Origin: CADEED01 sp035525785
GTDB taxonomy: Bacteria; Pseudomonadota; Gammaproteobacteria; Steroidobacterales; Steroidobacteraceae
Assembly: GCA_035525785.1 (NCBI GenBank)
Contig: DATLDQ010000024.1
Location: 50,816 to 114,815, forward strand
Length of the DNA stretch: 64,000 nt
Reading direction: 5' to 3'
Below the pieces are notes generated by a model. That model had not been told where the DNA came from and made no database searches. It saw only the letters and a program-made list of their open reading frames with translations. Positions 9,448 to 20,294 of the stretch are shown piece after piece. The number at the start of each line of letters is the position of its first letter. Positions within the stretch are counted from its first letter, which is position 1. The translations under genes and the position numbers were made by a program.

Positions 9448-10122
9448 TCACGCGCGGGCCACCCAGCCGCGAAATGCCAGGCCCACATAGAACAGTTCGA
9501 CGTCCCGGAAGCCGGCGCGCCGCATCAGGTCCACGTCCTTTTCCGGCGAGAGCACCGGGACCTGCGCGCCGATCGTGTCGGCCGCGGTGCGGGCCTTCTG
9601 CTCGTCCACGCCGGAAGCCACCGCATAGGCGACGTAGCGGTCCAGCCACTGGCCGCGAGCCCGTTCGCTCTGATCGAAGCTCAGGTGCGCGGCGACGAAA
9701 GGCGCGCCGGGCTTCAACCGCTCGTGGATTTCGTCGAGCGTGCGTGCGCGCTCCTGCTCGGCCACGAAATGAAGCGTGAGCAGGCATGAAGCCGCGTCGA
9801 AGGGACCCGCCGGGGCGGTGCCGACGTAGCCCAGGTGCCAATCCACTCGCGACGCCGAAGGACCCAAGGTCTTTTTCGCCAGCTCCAGCATTTCGGCAGA
9901 CGGATCCACACCCGCGAACCGCCATGCCGGGTGGCGCTCGGCGAACAGCTTGAGCTCGAGCCCACCGCCCGCGCCGACGACCAGCACACGCGCATCCTGC
10001 GCAGCGCCTTCCGCGATGAGCAGCGCCGCCATGCGCTGCATGTCGGAAAGTCCCGGCACCAGTCGCGCGGTGCGCTCGGCATAGTCCGCGATGGCGTTCG
10101 CGTCGGAAAAGAACTGCGACAT
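9448..10122 (-). CDS. Class I SAM-dependent methyltransferase
   Basis: The 224-residue protein is a Rossmann-fold methyltransferase. Motif I is VLVVGAGGGLELKLFAERHP (about residues 46-65), followed by the acidic strand end FAGVDPSAEMLELAK and the post-II segment FDAASCLLTLHFV. The C-terminal part (RRAGFRDVELFYVGLAFRGWVA) fits Methyltransf_25/TrmB-like small-molecule enzymes. No signal peptide is present, so it is cytoplasmic. It lies 30 bases after a GST gene in the same direction and may be co-transcribed with it. The methyl acceptor cannot be predicted from sequence. Confidence 0.88.
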   Translation of the reverse strand: MSQFFSDANAIADYAERTARLVPGLSDMQRMAALLIAEGAAQDARVLVVGAGGGLELKLFAERHPAWRFAGVDPSAEMLELAKKTLGPSASRVDWHLGYVGTAPAGPFDAASCLLTLHFVAEQERARTLDEIHERLKPGAPFVAAHLSFDQSERARGQWLDRYVAYAVASGVDEQKARTAADTIGAQVPVLSPEKDVDLMRRAGFRDVELFYVGLAFRGWVARA

Positions 10123-10152
10123 CCGGTTACCGCAATAGCCGGTGCGGCGTCA

Positions 10153-10824
10153 TCACGCGTACTCCGGCACTGGATAGTCGATGCTGCGGAGATATTTCGC
10201 CATCGCCTCGATGACCGGCTGCACTGCCACGCGCGAAGCCATGCGCCGCCGCCAGTCCAGTAGTTTGCCGAGCTCTTTTCCCATGGGAACGGTATGGCGC
10301 GCCGCGAAGAACTGCGCCATGTAGAACGCGATGTCCGCGTAACTGTAGTCGCCGGCCAGCCACTGGCGATCGGCCAGCAGCGCGTCCATGTTCGAGTAGT
10401 AAGCCTCCAGCCCCTCGCGCGCCCGGATCCATTCGGGGCTGTCCACCGGATCGGGCGTCGCCCGCAGGTTCATCAGCCTCACGACATGGGGGAAGAACAC
10501 CTCGTCGGACGTCAGCTCGAGCTGCCGCGCCCTCGCGCGCGCGGCCGCGGACTCCGGCCACAGCGGCGGCTGCGGGAACCGATGTTCCAGGTATTCGAAT
10601 ATCTGCGTGGAGTCGAAGATTTCCGCGTCGCCATCCAGGAAGACGGGAACCTGACGTTTGGGATTGACGCGCAACACCTCGGGATGCCGCGGTGAATAAC
10701 CCTGCGCCTGGCTGAACGCCACCATCTCGAGGTCGAAGGGCAGGCTTTTCTCGCGCAGCGCGATCTCGACTTTCGCTCCGAACATGCTCAGGGGCCCGGA
10801 ATACAGTTTCACGGATGGCTCCAT
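10153..10824 (-). CDS. Glutathione S-transferase family protein
   Basis: The 223-residue product has the two-domain GST layout: an N-terminal thioredoxin fold (about residues 5-80; KLYSGPLSMFGAKVEIAL with candidate catalytic Ser13, then RQVPVFLDGDAEIFDSTQI giving the cis-Pro and glutathione-binding Ser/Asp) and an all-helical C-terminal domain containing the family helix-6 segment (AGDYSYADIAFYM). Such enzymes conjugate or reduce hydrophobic electrophiles with glutathione. It starts at an ATG with the GH43 gene divergent about 100 bases away, and a methyltransferase gene follows on the same strand. The specific substrate is unknown. Confidence 0.92.
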   Translation of the reverse strand: MEPSVKLYSGPLSMFGAKVEIALREKSLPFDLEMVAFSQAQGYSPRHPEVLRVNPKRQVPVFLDGDAEIFDSTQIFEYLEHRFPQPPLWPESAAARARARQLELTSDEVFFPHVVRLMNLRATPDPVDSPEWIRAREGLEAYYSNMDALLADRQWLAGDYSYADIAFYMAQFFAARHTVPMGKELGKLLDWRRRMASRVAVQPVIEAMAKYLRSIDYPVPEYA

Positions 10825-10929
10825 TCCTTTGTTAACGATCCCATGGCGCGCGAGTGTCGCCTATTCCTCGTATCCCTGGCGCGCGTTTTGGAATTACTCA
10901 GACCAATGGATTCGCGGCACGCTCATGGC

Positions 10930-12476
10930 ATGACTCATCTCGTCCCAGCTCGCACACTCTGCTTGATCGCCGCCCTGTTGCTGTCCGCCTGTGGCGGCGG
11001 AGGTGGGGGTGCCGGCGGAGGTGGCGCGTCGAGTTCCTCGAGCTCTTCGAGCTCCAGCTCCTCGAGTTCCTCGAGCAGCAGCAGCGGCGGTACTGGCCAG
11101 ACGATCCCGTTCACCAACGTGTCGGTGCACGACCCGTCGGTGATCCGCGTGGGCGGCGACTACTACGTCTTCGGTTCGCACCTCGCGGCGGCGAAGACCA
11201 GCGATCTCATGAATTGGACGCCGATCGCGGATGCCGTCAACAACTCAAACCCCTTGTTCACGAACGTGACGACCGCGCTCGCCGACACTTTCGCCTGGTC
11301 GACGGTGACCGATCTCTGGGCGCCGGATGTGGTGAAGCTCGGCGACAACAAGTTCTATTTCTACTATGACTCCTGCCAGGGCAGCTCGCCACGCTCGGCA
11401 CTGGGCGTCGCGGTGGCCGACTCCATCAACGGGCCGTACGTGAACAAGCAGATTTTCCTGCGTTCGGGCATGACCGGCCTTTCCGATGACGGCGTGACCA
11501 CCTACGACGCATTCGTGCACCCGAATGTCGTGGATCCGCAGACCTTCTTCGACCAGAACGGGCAGCTCTGGATGGTGTACGGCTCATACTCGGGCGGCGT
11601 GTTCATCCTGTCGATGAACGAGACCACGGGCCTTCCCGACCCGGGCCAGGGCTACGGCAAACACCTCATCGGCGGCAACCACGCGCGCATCGAAGGCGCG
11701 TACATCATCCACAACCCGACCACGGGCTTCTATTACCTGTTCACTTCCTTCGGTGGTCTCGCTGCGGATGGTGGCTATAACATCCGCGTCGCACGCTCGC
11801 AGCAGCCCGATGGACCGTACGTGGACGCGGCCGGCACGGACATGGCCACCGTGAAGGGCATCACCACGCAGCTCTTCCATGATCCGTCGATCGAACCGCA
11901 TGGTCAGAAGCTGGTCGGCAACTTCCAGTTTGCGAACGTCACGGGCGAGAGCGGCACGCCGCACGGGTACGTCTCGCCCGGTCACAACTCGGCCTATTTC
12001 GACGCGGCGCTCGGCAAGTACTTCATCTTCTTCCACACGCGTTTCCCGGGCCGCGGCGAAGTGCACGAAGTGCGCGTGCACGAGCTCTTCTTCAACTCAC
12101 AGAGCTGGCCGGTGATGGCGCCGTTCCGTTACGTGCCCCTGGCGATGGCGCAGCCGGCCGTCGTGGCCGACGTCACCAACGCCGAAGTCCCCGGCGCTTA
12201 CAAGCTCTTGAACCACCAGAAGGACATCGCCGCGGGCATCAAGGCATCGGTGAACATCCGTCTCGCCGCGAATGGTGCGATCGCGGACGCCAACGGCACG
12301 GCAGTGGGCACCTGGATTCACCGGGGCAGCAACAACGTCGAGATCGTGTTGTCCGGGACGGACACGTACTACGGCGTCCTCTCGCGTCAGTTCAACCACA
12401 ACGCCGGCAAGTTCCAGGTGACCCTCACGGCCCAATCACAGGCCGGCCTTTCGATCTGGGGAGTGCGCACCGGCGA

Positions 12477-12480
<4 letters not shown>
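10930..12480 (+). CDS. GH43 family lipoprotein, arabinanase-like, with polyserine linker
   Basis: This 516-residue protein has a lipoprotein signal (lipobox LSAC), a Gly-rich stretch, 19 consecutive serines (residues 34-52) and a five-bladed GH43 propeller. Catalytic-type motifs are VHDPSVIRVGGDYYVFGSH (general base Asp), HPNVVDPQTFF, and RIEGAYIIHNP (candidate general acid Glu). The C-terminal beta domain (TWIHRGSNNVEIVLSG) matches the domain found in endo-1,5-alpha-arabinanases. It should cleave arabinan side chains of pectin at the cell surface. The ATG at 10930 gives a normal-length signal; ATGs at 10906 and 10843 are in frame alternatives and no clear ribosome site decides. The last four bases overlap the convergent monooxygenase gene. 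Confidence 0.88.
11029..11085 (+). repeat. Polyserine-coding low-complexity tract
   Basis: Nineteen serine codons in a row link the lipoprotein anchor to the GH43 domain. Five different serine codons are mixed (TCG, AGT, TCC, AGC, TCT), with repeating CTCGAG/GAGCTC units, so the tract is selected at the protein level rather than a simple slippage run. Polyserine linkers are known from surface polysaccharidases of Cellvibrio and relatives. Confidence 0.85.
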
Positions 12481-13940
<1,460 letters not shown>

Positions 13941-14019
13941 TCGTGACCCCGTTCAGCCTGCCAGTGAAGGCGGCGATGCTGCGTCACGACCCGGGGCTTA
14001 CGGCAAGGCCTCGATCGTT

Positions 14020-14025
14020 TATACT
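14020..14025 (+). promoter_or_regulatory. Possible sigma70 promoter upstream of the DUF1428 gene
   Basis: TATACT at 14020-14025 follows TTACGG at 13998-14003 with a 16-base spacer. It would leave a 5' leader of about 190 bases before the DUF1428 start. The rest of the 282-base gap shows no other feature. The match is weak at -35. Confidence 0.3.
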
Positions 14026-14222
14026 CTGGCAGTGGGGAGAGGCCGCATCATCCGATCGCGCGCCCCGAATTAGAAACCACCCGAAGCGCGCAAGCCCGTC
14101 GCGCAACTTCCATCGTCAGACTACACAGTGACATCACGCAGGATGGTCCTACGCTCGCGCGTGGAACACCGGGTGCACAATCACATCTGATGGAGTCCCA
14201 ACGACCCAGAAAGGAGACACGC

Positions 14223-14936
14223 ATGTCGTACATCGAAGGTTTCGTTGCCGCGGTGCCGCGAGCGAACAAGGACGCATACAAGAAGCACGCCACCGACGCG
14301 CTGCCCTACTTCAAGAAGCTCGGGGCGACGCGCATCGTGGAGAACTGGGGCGATGACGTCCCCGATGGAAAGGTCACCGACTTCAAACGCTCGGTGAAGG
14401 CGGGCGCGGACGAAGACGTGATCTTTTCCTGGGTGGAATACCCCGACAAGGCGACGCGCGACCGCGCCAACGAAAGCATGCGCAATGATTCCGAGATGAC
14501 CGAGTCGATGAAATCAATGCCCTTCGACGGCAAGCGGATGATCTGGGGCGGCTTCGAACCCGTGAACGACAGCGGCAAGGCCGAGCGGCCGGGCTACGTC
14601 GATGGTTGCCTGATCCCGGTGCCCGCCGCCAACAAGGCCGATTACCTCGAGCTCGCCGACAAGAATGCGGTCATCTACAAGCAGTATGGCGCGACGCGCG
14701 TCGTGGATGCCTGGGGCGATGACGTGCCCGATGGCACGGTCACCGACTACAAGGGCGCGGTCCAGGCGCACGAAGGTGAAACGGTGATCTTCTCCTGGAT
14801 CGAATGGCCTTCGAAGGAGGCGCGCGATGAAGGCTGGGAAAAACTCATGAAGGATCCGCGCATGACGGACATGAAGATGCCCTTCGATGGCCAGCGCATG
14901 ATCTACGGTGGATTCTCGACGATGATGGATGCGTGA
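14223..14936 (+). CDS. Tandem DUF1428 protein
   Basis: The 237-residue product consists of two copies of the DUF1428 (dimeric alpha-beta barrel, YbaA-like) domain. Copy 1 covers about residues 1-115 and copy 2 about 122-235; parallel landmarks are YIEGFVAAVP/YVDGCLIPVP, GATRIVENWGDDVPDG/GATRVVDAWGDDVPDG, VIFSWVEYP/VIFSWIEWP and PFDGKRMIWGGF/PFDGQRMIYGGF. Single-domain homologues such as YbaA are about 115-120 residues. The ATG follows a strong AAAGGAG site. The function of the family is unknown; the fold is that of antibiotic-monooxygenase-like proteins. Duplication makes an intramolecular dimer likely. Confidence 0.92.
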   Translation: MSYIEGFVAAVPRANKDAYKKHATDALPYFKKLGATRIVENWGDDVPDGKVTDFKRSVKAGADEDVIFSWVEYPDKATRDRANESMRNDSEMTESMKSMPFDGKRMIWGGFEPVNDSGKAERPGYVDGCLIPVPAANKADYLELADKNAVIYKQYGATRVVDAWGDDVPDGTVTDYKGAVQAHEGETVIFSWIEWPSKEARDEGWEKLMKDPRMTDMKMPFDGQRMIYGGFSTMMDA

Positions 14937-14943
14937 ATGAATT

Positions 14944-14976
14944 GACCCTCGGCGGGCATTACGCCCGCCGGGGGTC
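14944..14976. terminator. Long GC hairpin between convergent genes
   Basis: A 14-bp stem (one G-T pair) is formed by 14944-14957 and 14963-14976 around an ATTAC loop. It lies between the stops of the DUF1428 gene and hutF and probably ends both transcripts, although there is no T-run on either side. Confidence 0.55.
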
Positions 14977-14979
14977 GAG

Positions 14980-16392
14980 CTACTGCAACAGTCGAGCCAG
15001 TGTCGTACGCCATGCGCGCTCGGCCGGGTCACGCAGCGCATGCCGGCCCGCGACCACCACCTTGCGTCCCGCCCGCCACACGCCATCGATGGCGTCACGC
15101 ACCCCCGCGAACACCAGACTGTCGAGCAATGCATCGCCCTTTCGCTCGGCGAACAACGGGACTCGTTCGTTGAGCGAGAAGAAATCCGCCGGCGCACCTT
15201 CGATGATGCCGGCGCACTCTCGCGCGACCCCCAACGCCTGCGAACCACCGGCCAGCGCGCCAGCAAACAAGGCCCGGCCCGTGGAAGTCAGCGTGCCTTC
15301 GGCCTCGTCACGCGCGCGACCCCGCGCAACGACGTTGCGCGCGCGGTCGCGCAACCGCTGGCTGTACTCGAGCTGGCGCAGCTCGTCGCGCACATCGATG
15401 GAGACGTTCGAATCCGTGCCGATGCCGAACCGGCCGCCCGCCGCGAGAAACTTTGTCGCCGGGAAAATGCCGTCGCCCAGGTTCGCCTCGGTGATGGGAC
15501 ACAGCCCCGCCACCGCGCCGCTGTGGGAGAATCGCGTGATCTCCGCATCGTCGAGATGCGTGGAATGCACCAGGCACCAGCGCTCATCCACCGGCGCATG
15601 ATCGAGCAGCCATTGCACGGGCCGCGCGCCCGACCAGGCCAGGCATTGCTCCACTTCCCCCACCTGTTCGGCGGCGTGCATGTGGATGGGGCCCTGCCCC
15701 GCCAGCGGCAACAGTTGCTTCAATTGCTCCGGCGTGACGGCGCGCAATGAATGCGGCGCGATGCCGACCACGGCATCCTGAAGCCGCGCGACGAGCTTGC
15801 GTCCCGATTCGAGCAATCGCGCGTAGGCCGGCACGTCATGGAGAAAACGCTTCTGCCCTTCATTCGCCGGCGCGCCGCCGAAGCCGCCCTGCGCGTAGAA
15901 CACGGGCAACCACGTGAGCGCGATGCCGGTATTTTCGGCGGCCGCGATGACGCGGGCAGTCAGCTCCGCCGGATCCGCATAGGGCTTGCCCGCAGTGTCG
16001 TGGTGCACGTAGTGGAACTCGCCCACGCGCGTGAACCCCGCTTCGAGCATCTCGACGAAAGCCCAGGTGGTCACCGCTTCGAAATCCTCGGGCGTCATGC
16101 GCCCGACGAAGCGATACATGAGCGAGCGCCAGCTCCAGAAGTTGTCAGCGGCCAGACCGCCTTTTCCGGACGAACGATACTCGGTGAGACCGGCCATGCC
16201 CCGCTGGAACGCATGGCTGTGCAGGTTAGGCATGCCTGGCAACACGGCACCTACGCGCTCGTCGCCCGCCCTGGCGTTCGCGCCGCGCTCCAGCCGCGCG
16301 ATACGGCCATCGCGGCATTCGATGCGCAGGTTGTCGACCCAGCCTTCGGGAAGCAGCGCCGTCGACGCGAACAGATCGCCGTGGGGTTCCAT
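14980..16392 (-). CDS. hutF: Formimidoylglutamate deiminase
   Basis: This 470-residue amidohydrolase converts N-formimidoyl-L-glutamate to N-formyl-L-glutamate and ammonia in the five-step histidine degradation route. The metal-binding motif is LPGMPNLHSHAFQRGMAGLTEY, with further conserved segments GIAPHSLRAVTPEQL (His ligand), MHAAEQVGEVEQCLAW (His) and GIGTDSNVSIDVRDELRQLEYSQRL (Asp ligand plus substrate loop). Length matches known HutF enzymes (about 450-460). It is divergent from hutI with only 29 bases between starts. Presence of HutF together with HutG in the same cluster supports the formylglutamate route rather than direct HutG-type formimidoylglutamase. Confidence 0.95.
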   Translation of the reverse strand: MEPHGDLFASTALLPEGWVDNLRIECRDGRIARLERGANARAGDERVGAVLPGMPNLHSHAFQRGMAGLTEYRSSGKGGLAADNFWSWRSLMYRFVGRMTPEDFEAVTTWAFVEMLEAGFTRVGEFHYVHHDTAGKPYADPAELTARVIAAAENTGIALTWLPVFYAQGGFGGAPANEGQKRFLHDVPAYARLLESGRKLVARLQDAVVGIAPHSLRAVTPEQLKQLLPLAGQGPIHMHAAEQVGEVEQCLAWSGARPVQWLLDHAPVDERWCLVHSTHLDDAEITRFSHSGAVAGLCPITEANLGDGIFPATKFLAAGGRFGIGTDSNVSIDVRDELRQLEYSQRLRDRARNVVARGRARDEAEGTLTSTGRALFAGALAGGSQALGVARECAGIIEGAPADFFSLNERVPLFAERKGDALLDSLVFAGVRDAIDGVWRAGRKVVVAGRHALRDPAERAWRTTLARLLQ

Positions 16393-16403
16393 CGCCGCAT
16401 TCT

Positions 16404-16413
16404 CTTATATAAG
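16404..16413. promoter_or_regulatory. AT-rich palindrome between hutF and hutI
   Basis: The 29-base gap between the divergent hutF and hutI starts contains the perfect palindrome CTTATATAAG. It is a striking AT island in GC-rich DNA and could give back-to-back -10 elements or be a regulator site. Any -35 elements would lie inside the coding regions of the opposite genes. Confidence 0.4.
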
Positions 16414-16421
16414 GTGCCACC

Positions 16422-17645
16422 ATGCGCTGTGATCGCATCTGGCGAAACGCCCGGCTGGCCACGATGGCCGCCGGGTCATCCTTGAATGACACGCTGGGGA
16501 TGGTAGAGGACGGCCTCATCGCCTGCGGCGACGGCACGATCCTGTACGCCGGTCCGGCCAGCGCCGCGCCACGCGACCTCGAAGCGCCCGAAGCCATCGA
16601 TTGCATGGGTCGCCTCATCACTCCCGGACTCATCGACTGCCACACTCACCTCGTGTATGCCGGCAATCGCGCGCACGAGTTCGAGCAACGCCTGAAAGGC
16701 GTGAGCTACGAGACCATCGCCAAACAAGGCGGCGGCATCATGTCCACGGTCAAGGAGACACGCATCGCCAGCGACGAACAGCTGCTGGCCGAGTCGCTGC
16801 TGCGCCTCATCCCGCTGGTCAACGAAGGCGTGACGACCATCGAGATCAAGTCGGGCTATGGGCTTTCGCTGGAACACGAACGCAAGCAGCTCATGGTGGC
16901 GCGCGAGCTCGCGAACGCGCACGTGCGAGGTGTGAACGTCACCACCACGCTGCTGGCCGCGCATGCGCTGCCCCCCGAGTTCGCGGGCCGTGGGGACGAC
17001 TACGTCGACGAGATCTGCCGCAACATCCTGCCCAGGCTCATCAACGAAGGCCTGGTCGATGCCGTCGATGCCTACTGCGAGGGCATCGGCTTCTCGCTCG
17101 AGCAGTGCAAGCGCGTGTTCAATGCCGCGACCGTACAGGGCGTGCGCGTGAAACTGCATGCCGAGCAACTTTCCGACATGGAGGGCGCGGCGCTGGCCGC
17201 CGCCTTCGGCGCGTTGTCCGCGGATCATCTCGAGTACGCCAGCGAGACCGGCATCCGCGCGATGAAAGCAGCCGGCACCGTCGCGGTTCTCTTGCCCGGC
17301 GCTTTCTACTTCCTGCGTGAGACGCAGCTGCCGCCCATTGCTCACTTGCGCCGCTACGGCGTACCCATGGCGCTGGCCACGGATCACAACCCGGGCACGT
17401 CGCCGCTCACTTCGATATTGCTGGTGCTCAACATGGCGGCCACGCTGTTCCGCATGACCGTCGACGAATGCCTGCTCGGAGTGACACGCCACGCCGCTGC
17501 CGCGCTCGGTCTTGACCGGAGAGTCGGCACCCTCGAAGCCGGCAAGCAATGTGATCTCGCCATCTGGAACGTGGACCGCCCCGCCGAGCTGGTCTATGCC
17601 ATCGGCGCGAACCGGCTGCACGAGCGCGTGTGGAGGGGCTCATGA
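16422..17645 (+). CDS. hutI: Imidazolonepropionase
   Basis: The 407-residue amidohydrolase opens the ring of 4-imidazolone-5-propionate to give N-formimidoyl-glutamate. Metal and substrate motifs are GLIDCHTHLVYAGNRAHEFEQR, the HutI-specific GGGIMSTVKETR, IEIKSGYGL, VKLHAEQLSDMEG and LATDHNPGTSP (the Asp ligand). The length is typical. It opens the hutI-hutG-hutU operon, starting from a region shared with divergent hutF, and overlaps hutG by four bases (ATGA). Confidence 0.97.
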   Translation: MRCDRIWRNARLATMAAGSSLNDTLGMVEDGLIACGDGTILYAGPASAAPRDLEAPEAIDCMGRLITPGLIDCHTHLVYAGNRAHEFEQRLKGVSYETIAKQGGGIMSTVKETRIASDEQLLAESLLRLIPLVNEGVTTIEIKSGYGLSLEHERKQLMVARELANAHVRGVNVTTTLLAAHALPPEFAGRGDDYVDEICRNILPRLINEGLVDAVDAYCEGIGFSLEQCKRVFNAATVQGVRVKLHAEQLSDMEGAALAAAFGALSADHLEYASETGIRAMKAAGTVAVLLPGAFYFLRETQLPPIAHLRRYGVPMALATDHNPGTSPLTSILLVLNMAATLFRMTVDECLLGVTRHAAAALGLDRRVGTLEAGKQCDLAIWNVDRPAELVYAIGANRLHERVWRGS

Positions 17646-18475
17646 CCGGGCACGAGTGGCTGGCCGTGCACCACGGCGAGACCCCGTTCATCGTGAGCTT
17701 CCCGCACACGGGCACCGAGATCCCGCCTGACATCGAGGAGCAGCTCGTCTCTCGGTGGCTCGCGCGCAAGGACGCCGACTGGTGGGTGGACGTTCTCCAT
17801 GACTTCGCGCACGAGATGGGCGCCACCACGGTCCGCACCGCGCTGTCACGCACGGTCATCGACGTGAACCGCGATCCATCAGGTGCCTCGCTGTATCCGG
17901 GCATGACGACCACCGGGCTTTGTCCGACCGAAACCTTCGACGGCGAGCCCCTCTACAAGCCTGGCCACGAGCCGCGCTCGGCGGAAATCGAGCGCCGGCG
18001 CCTCGCGTACTTCGATCCGTATCACGCCGCGCTGCGCGAGCAGATCGACCGGCTGCGCGCGGGTCACGATCGCGTCGTGCTCTGGGACGCGCATTCCATC
18101 CGCTCGCGCGTGCCGCGGTTGTTCGCAGGCGAGTTGCCGCAGTTCAACATCGGCACCCACGATGGCGCCTCGTGTTCCGCTCATCTCACTGCAGCCATCG
18201 AAAAGTGCTGCGACGACGCACAGATGACTCGCGTGACCAACGGCCGGTTCCGTGGCGGTTGGATCACGCGCCACTATGGCCGGCCCGCCGATGGGGTGCA
18301 CGCGATACAGATGGAACTGGCCATGCGCGGCTATCTGCAGGAACCCGAGAAACCTGACGAGCAGAACTGGCCCGCCGAGCTCGACGACGCGCATGCCGCA
18401 CGGCTTCGCGTCGCGCTGCGCGATGCCTTCGCCGAATGCATTGCATTCGCCCTGAACCTCACGATGAACAGGTGA
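17642..18475 (+). CDS. hutG: N-formylglutamate deformylase
   Basis: The 277-residue protein belongs to the N-formylglutamate amidohydrolase family (HutG of the formylglutamate route), which releases formate and L-glutamate. Characteristic segments are TPFIVSFPHTGTEIPPDIE, TVIDVNRDPSG, LWDAHSIRSRVPRLF and GGWITRHYGRPADGVHAIQMELAMR. The ATG at 17642 is chosen because it overlaps the hutI stop as ATGA; an in-frame start twelve bases upstream is less likely. hutU follows four bases after the stop. Together with the adjacent hutF this completes the lower histidine route. Confidence 0.95.
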   Translation: MTGHEWLAVHHGETPFIVSFPHTGTEIPPDIEEQLVSRWLARKDADWWVDVLHDFAHEMGATTVRTALSRTVIDVNRDPSGASLYPGMTTTGLCPTETFDGEPLYKPGHEPRSAEIERRRLAYFDPYHAALREQIDRLRAGHDRVVLWDAHSIRSRVPRLFAGELPQFNIGTHDGASCSAHLTAAIEKCCDDAQMTRVTNGRFRGGWITRHYGRPADGVHAIQMELAMRGYLQEPEKPDEQNWPAELDDAHAARLRVALRDAFAECIAFALNLTMNR

Positions 18476-18479
18476 TGCG

Positions 18480-20156
18480 ATGACCCGCGTCGACAAGAAC
18501 CGCATCCTGCACGCGCCCACCGGTACGACGCTCTCGGCGCGGAGCTGGCTCACCGAAGCGCCGCTGCGCATGCTGCACAACAACCTCGACCCCGCCGTGG
18601 CCGAGCGCCCCGAAGAGCTCGTGGTCTATGGCGGCATCGGCCGCGCGGCGCGCGACTGGGAGAGCTTCGACCGCATCGTCGCCACCTTGAAGCGCCTCGA
18701 GGACCACCAGACGTTGCTGATCCAGTCCGGCAAGCCGGTGGGCGTATTCGAGACGCACGCCGACGCACCGCGCGTGCTGCTCGCGAATTCGAATCTCGTG
18801 CCGCGCTGGAGCACCTGGGAGCACTTCAACGAGCTCGACCGCAAGGGGCTCATGATGTACGGCCAGATGACCGCGGGCTCGTGGATCTACATCGGCTCGC
18901 AGGGCATCGTGCAGGGCACGTACGAGACCTTCGTCGAGATGGGTCGGCAGCACTACGACGGCGACCTCGCCGGCAAGTGGTTGCTGACCGCGGGTCTCGG
19001 CGGCATGGGTGGAGCCCAGCCGCTGGCGGCGGTAATGGCCGGCGCGTCCTGCCTGGCCATCGAGTGCCAGCGGTCGCGCATCGACATGCGGCTGAAGTCC
19101 GGCTACCTCGATCACGCGACCGACAAGCTCGACGAGGCGCTGAAGCTGATCGACGATTCCTGCAAGGCGCGCAAGCCCGTGTCGGTGGGATTGCTGGGCA
19201 ACGCCGCCGAGCTCTTGCCCGTGATGTTCCTGCGCGGCATCCGGCCACACCTGCTGACCGACCAGACCAGCGCCCACGATCCGGTCAACGGCTATCTACC
19301 CGAGGGCTGGACGGTTGAGCAATGGATGGAGCGCCGCGTGGCCGACCCCGCGGGCACGGCCCGGGCGGCGAAGAAGTCCATGGCCATCCACGTGCAGGCC
19401 ATGCTCGATTTCCAGAAAGCCGGGGTGCCGACCGTCGACTACGGCAACAACATCCGCCAGGTGGCGCTCGAGGAAGGCGTGCGCCACGCCTTCGACTTCC
19501 CCGGGTTCGTGCCGGCGTACATCCGGCCGTTGTTCTGCCGCGGCGTCGGGCCATTCCGCTGGGTGGCGCTGTCGGGCGACCCCGAGGACATCTACAAGAC
19601 CGATGCAAAGGTGAAGGAGATCCTTCCGCACGATCAGCACCTGCATCACTGGCTCGACATGGCGCGGCGGAAAATTCACTTCCAGGGTCTGCCGGCGCGC
19701 ATCTGCTGGGTGGGCCTGGGCGATCGCCATCGTCTCGGTCTCGCGTTCAACGAGATGGTGAGAACCGGCGAGCTCAAGGCGCCCGTGGTGATCGGGCGCG
19801 ATCATCTCGACTCCGGCTCGGTCGCATCGCCGAACCGAGAGACCGAAGCCATGAAGGACGGTTCGGACGCGGTCTCCGACTGGCCGCTGCTGAATGCGCT
19901 GCTCAACACCGCTTCGGGCGCGACCTGGGTGTCTCTGCATCATGGCGGTGGCGTCGGCATGGGCTTCTCCCAGCACGCTGGCGTCGTGATCGTCTGCGAC
20001 GGCACGGACGCGGCGGCACGCCGGATCGCGCGCGTGCTGTGGAACGACCCGGCGACCGGTGTCATGCGGCATGCGGATGCAGGCTATGAAACCGCTCGGG
20101 AGACCGCGCGCCAGCAAGGCCTCGATCTGCCGGGCATCCTGCCCCGGGATGTGTGA
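18480..20156 (+). CDS. hutU: Urocanate hydratase
   Basis: The 558-residue enzyme hydrates urocanate to imidazolonepropionate with tightly bound NAD+. Conserved features include GKPVGVFETHADAPRVLLANSNLVP, the NAD-binding GLGGMGGAQPLAAVMAG, the Cys-containing FCRGVGPFRWVALSG and the substrate region LHHGGGVGMGFSQHAG. The length matches known urocanases (about 550-560). It closes the operon; no histidine ammonia-lyase gene follows or precedes it, so the first step of the pathway must be encoded elsewhere. Confidence 0.97.
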   Translation: MTRVDKNRILHAPTGTTLSARSWLTEAPLRMLHNNLDPAVAERPEELVVYGGIGRAARDWESFDRIVATLKRLEDHQTLLIQSGKPVGVFETHADAPRVLLANSNLVPRWSTWEHFNELDRKGLMMYGQMTAGSWIYIGSQGIVQGTYETFVEMGRQHYDGDLAGKWLLTAGLGGMGGAQPLAAVMAGASCLAIECQRSRIDMRLKSGYLDHATDKLDEALKLIDDSCKARKPVSVGLLGNAAELLPVMFLRGIRPHLLTDQTSAHDPVNGYLPEGWTVEQWMERRVADPAGTARAAKKSMAIHVQAMLDFQKAGVPTVDYGNNIRQVALEEGVRHAFDFPGFVPAYIRPLFCRGVGPFRWVALSGDPEDIYKTDAKVKEILPHDQHLHHWLDMARRKIHFQGLPARICWVGLGDRHRLGLAFNEMVRTGELKAPVVIGRDHLDSGSVASPNRETEAMKDGSDAVSDWPLLNALLNTASGATWVSLHHGGGVGMGFSQHAGVVIVCDGTDAAARRIARVLWNDPATGVMRHADAGYETARETARQQGLDLPGILPRDV

Positions 20157-20294
20157 ACGCTCCCACAGCGGGGCGCGCGCGAAATCATGTGACCTGACCC
20201 GCGATTCCCGAGCGAAAGCGGAATGGCGCCAACGGGTTGCTGGCATCCCCGACGGTCACCCGCTACTCTCCCTTCAGGTTTTCCGGGGGAAGTC

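Noticed and set aside
11029..11085. Serine-codon tract as a CRISPR-like or minisatellite array
   Set aside because: It is in frame within a real gene, uses mixed codons and has no spacers; no CRISPR array was found in the window.
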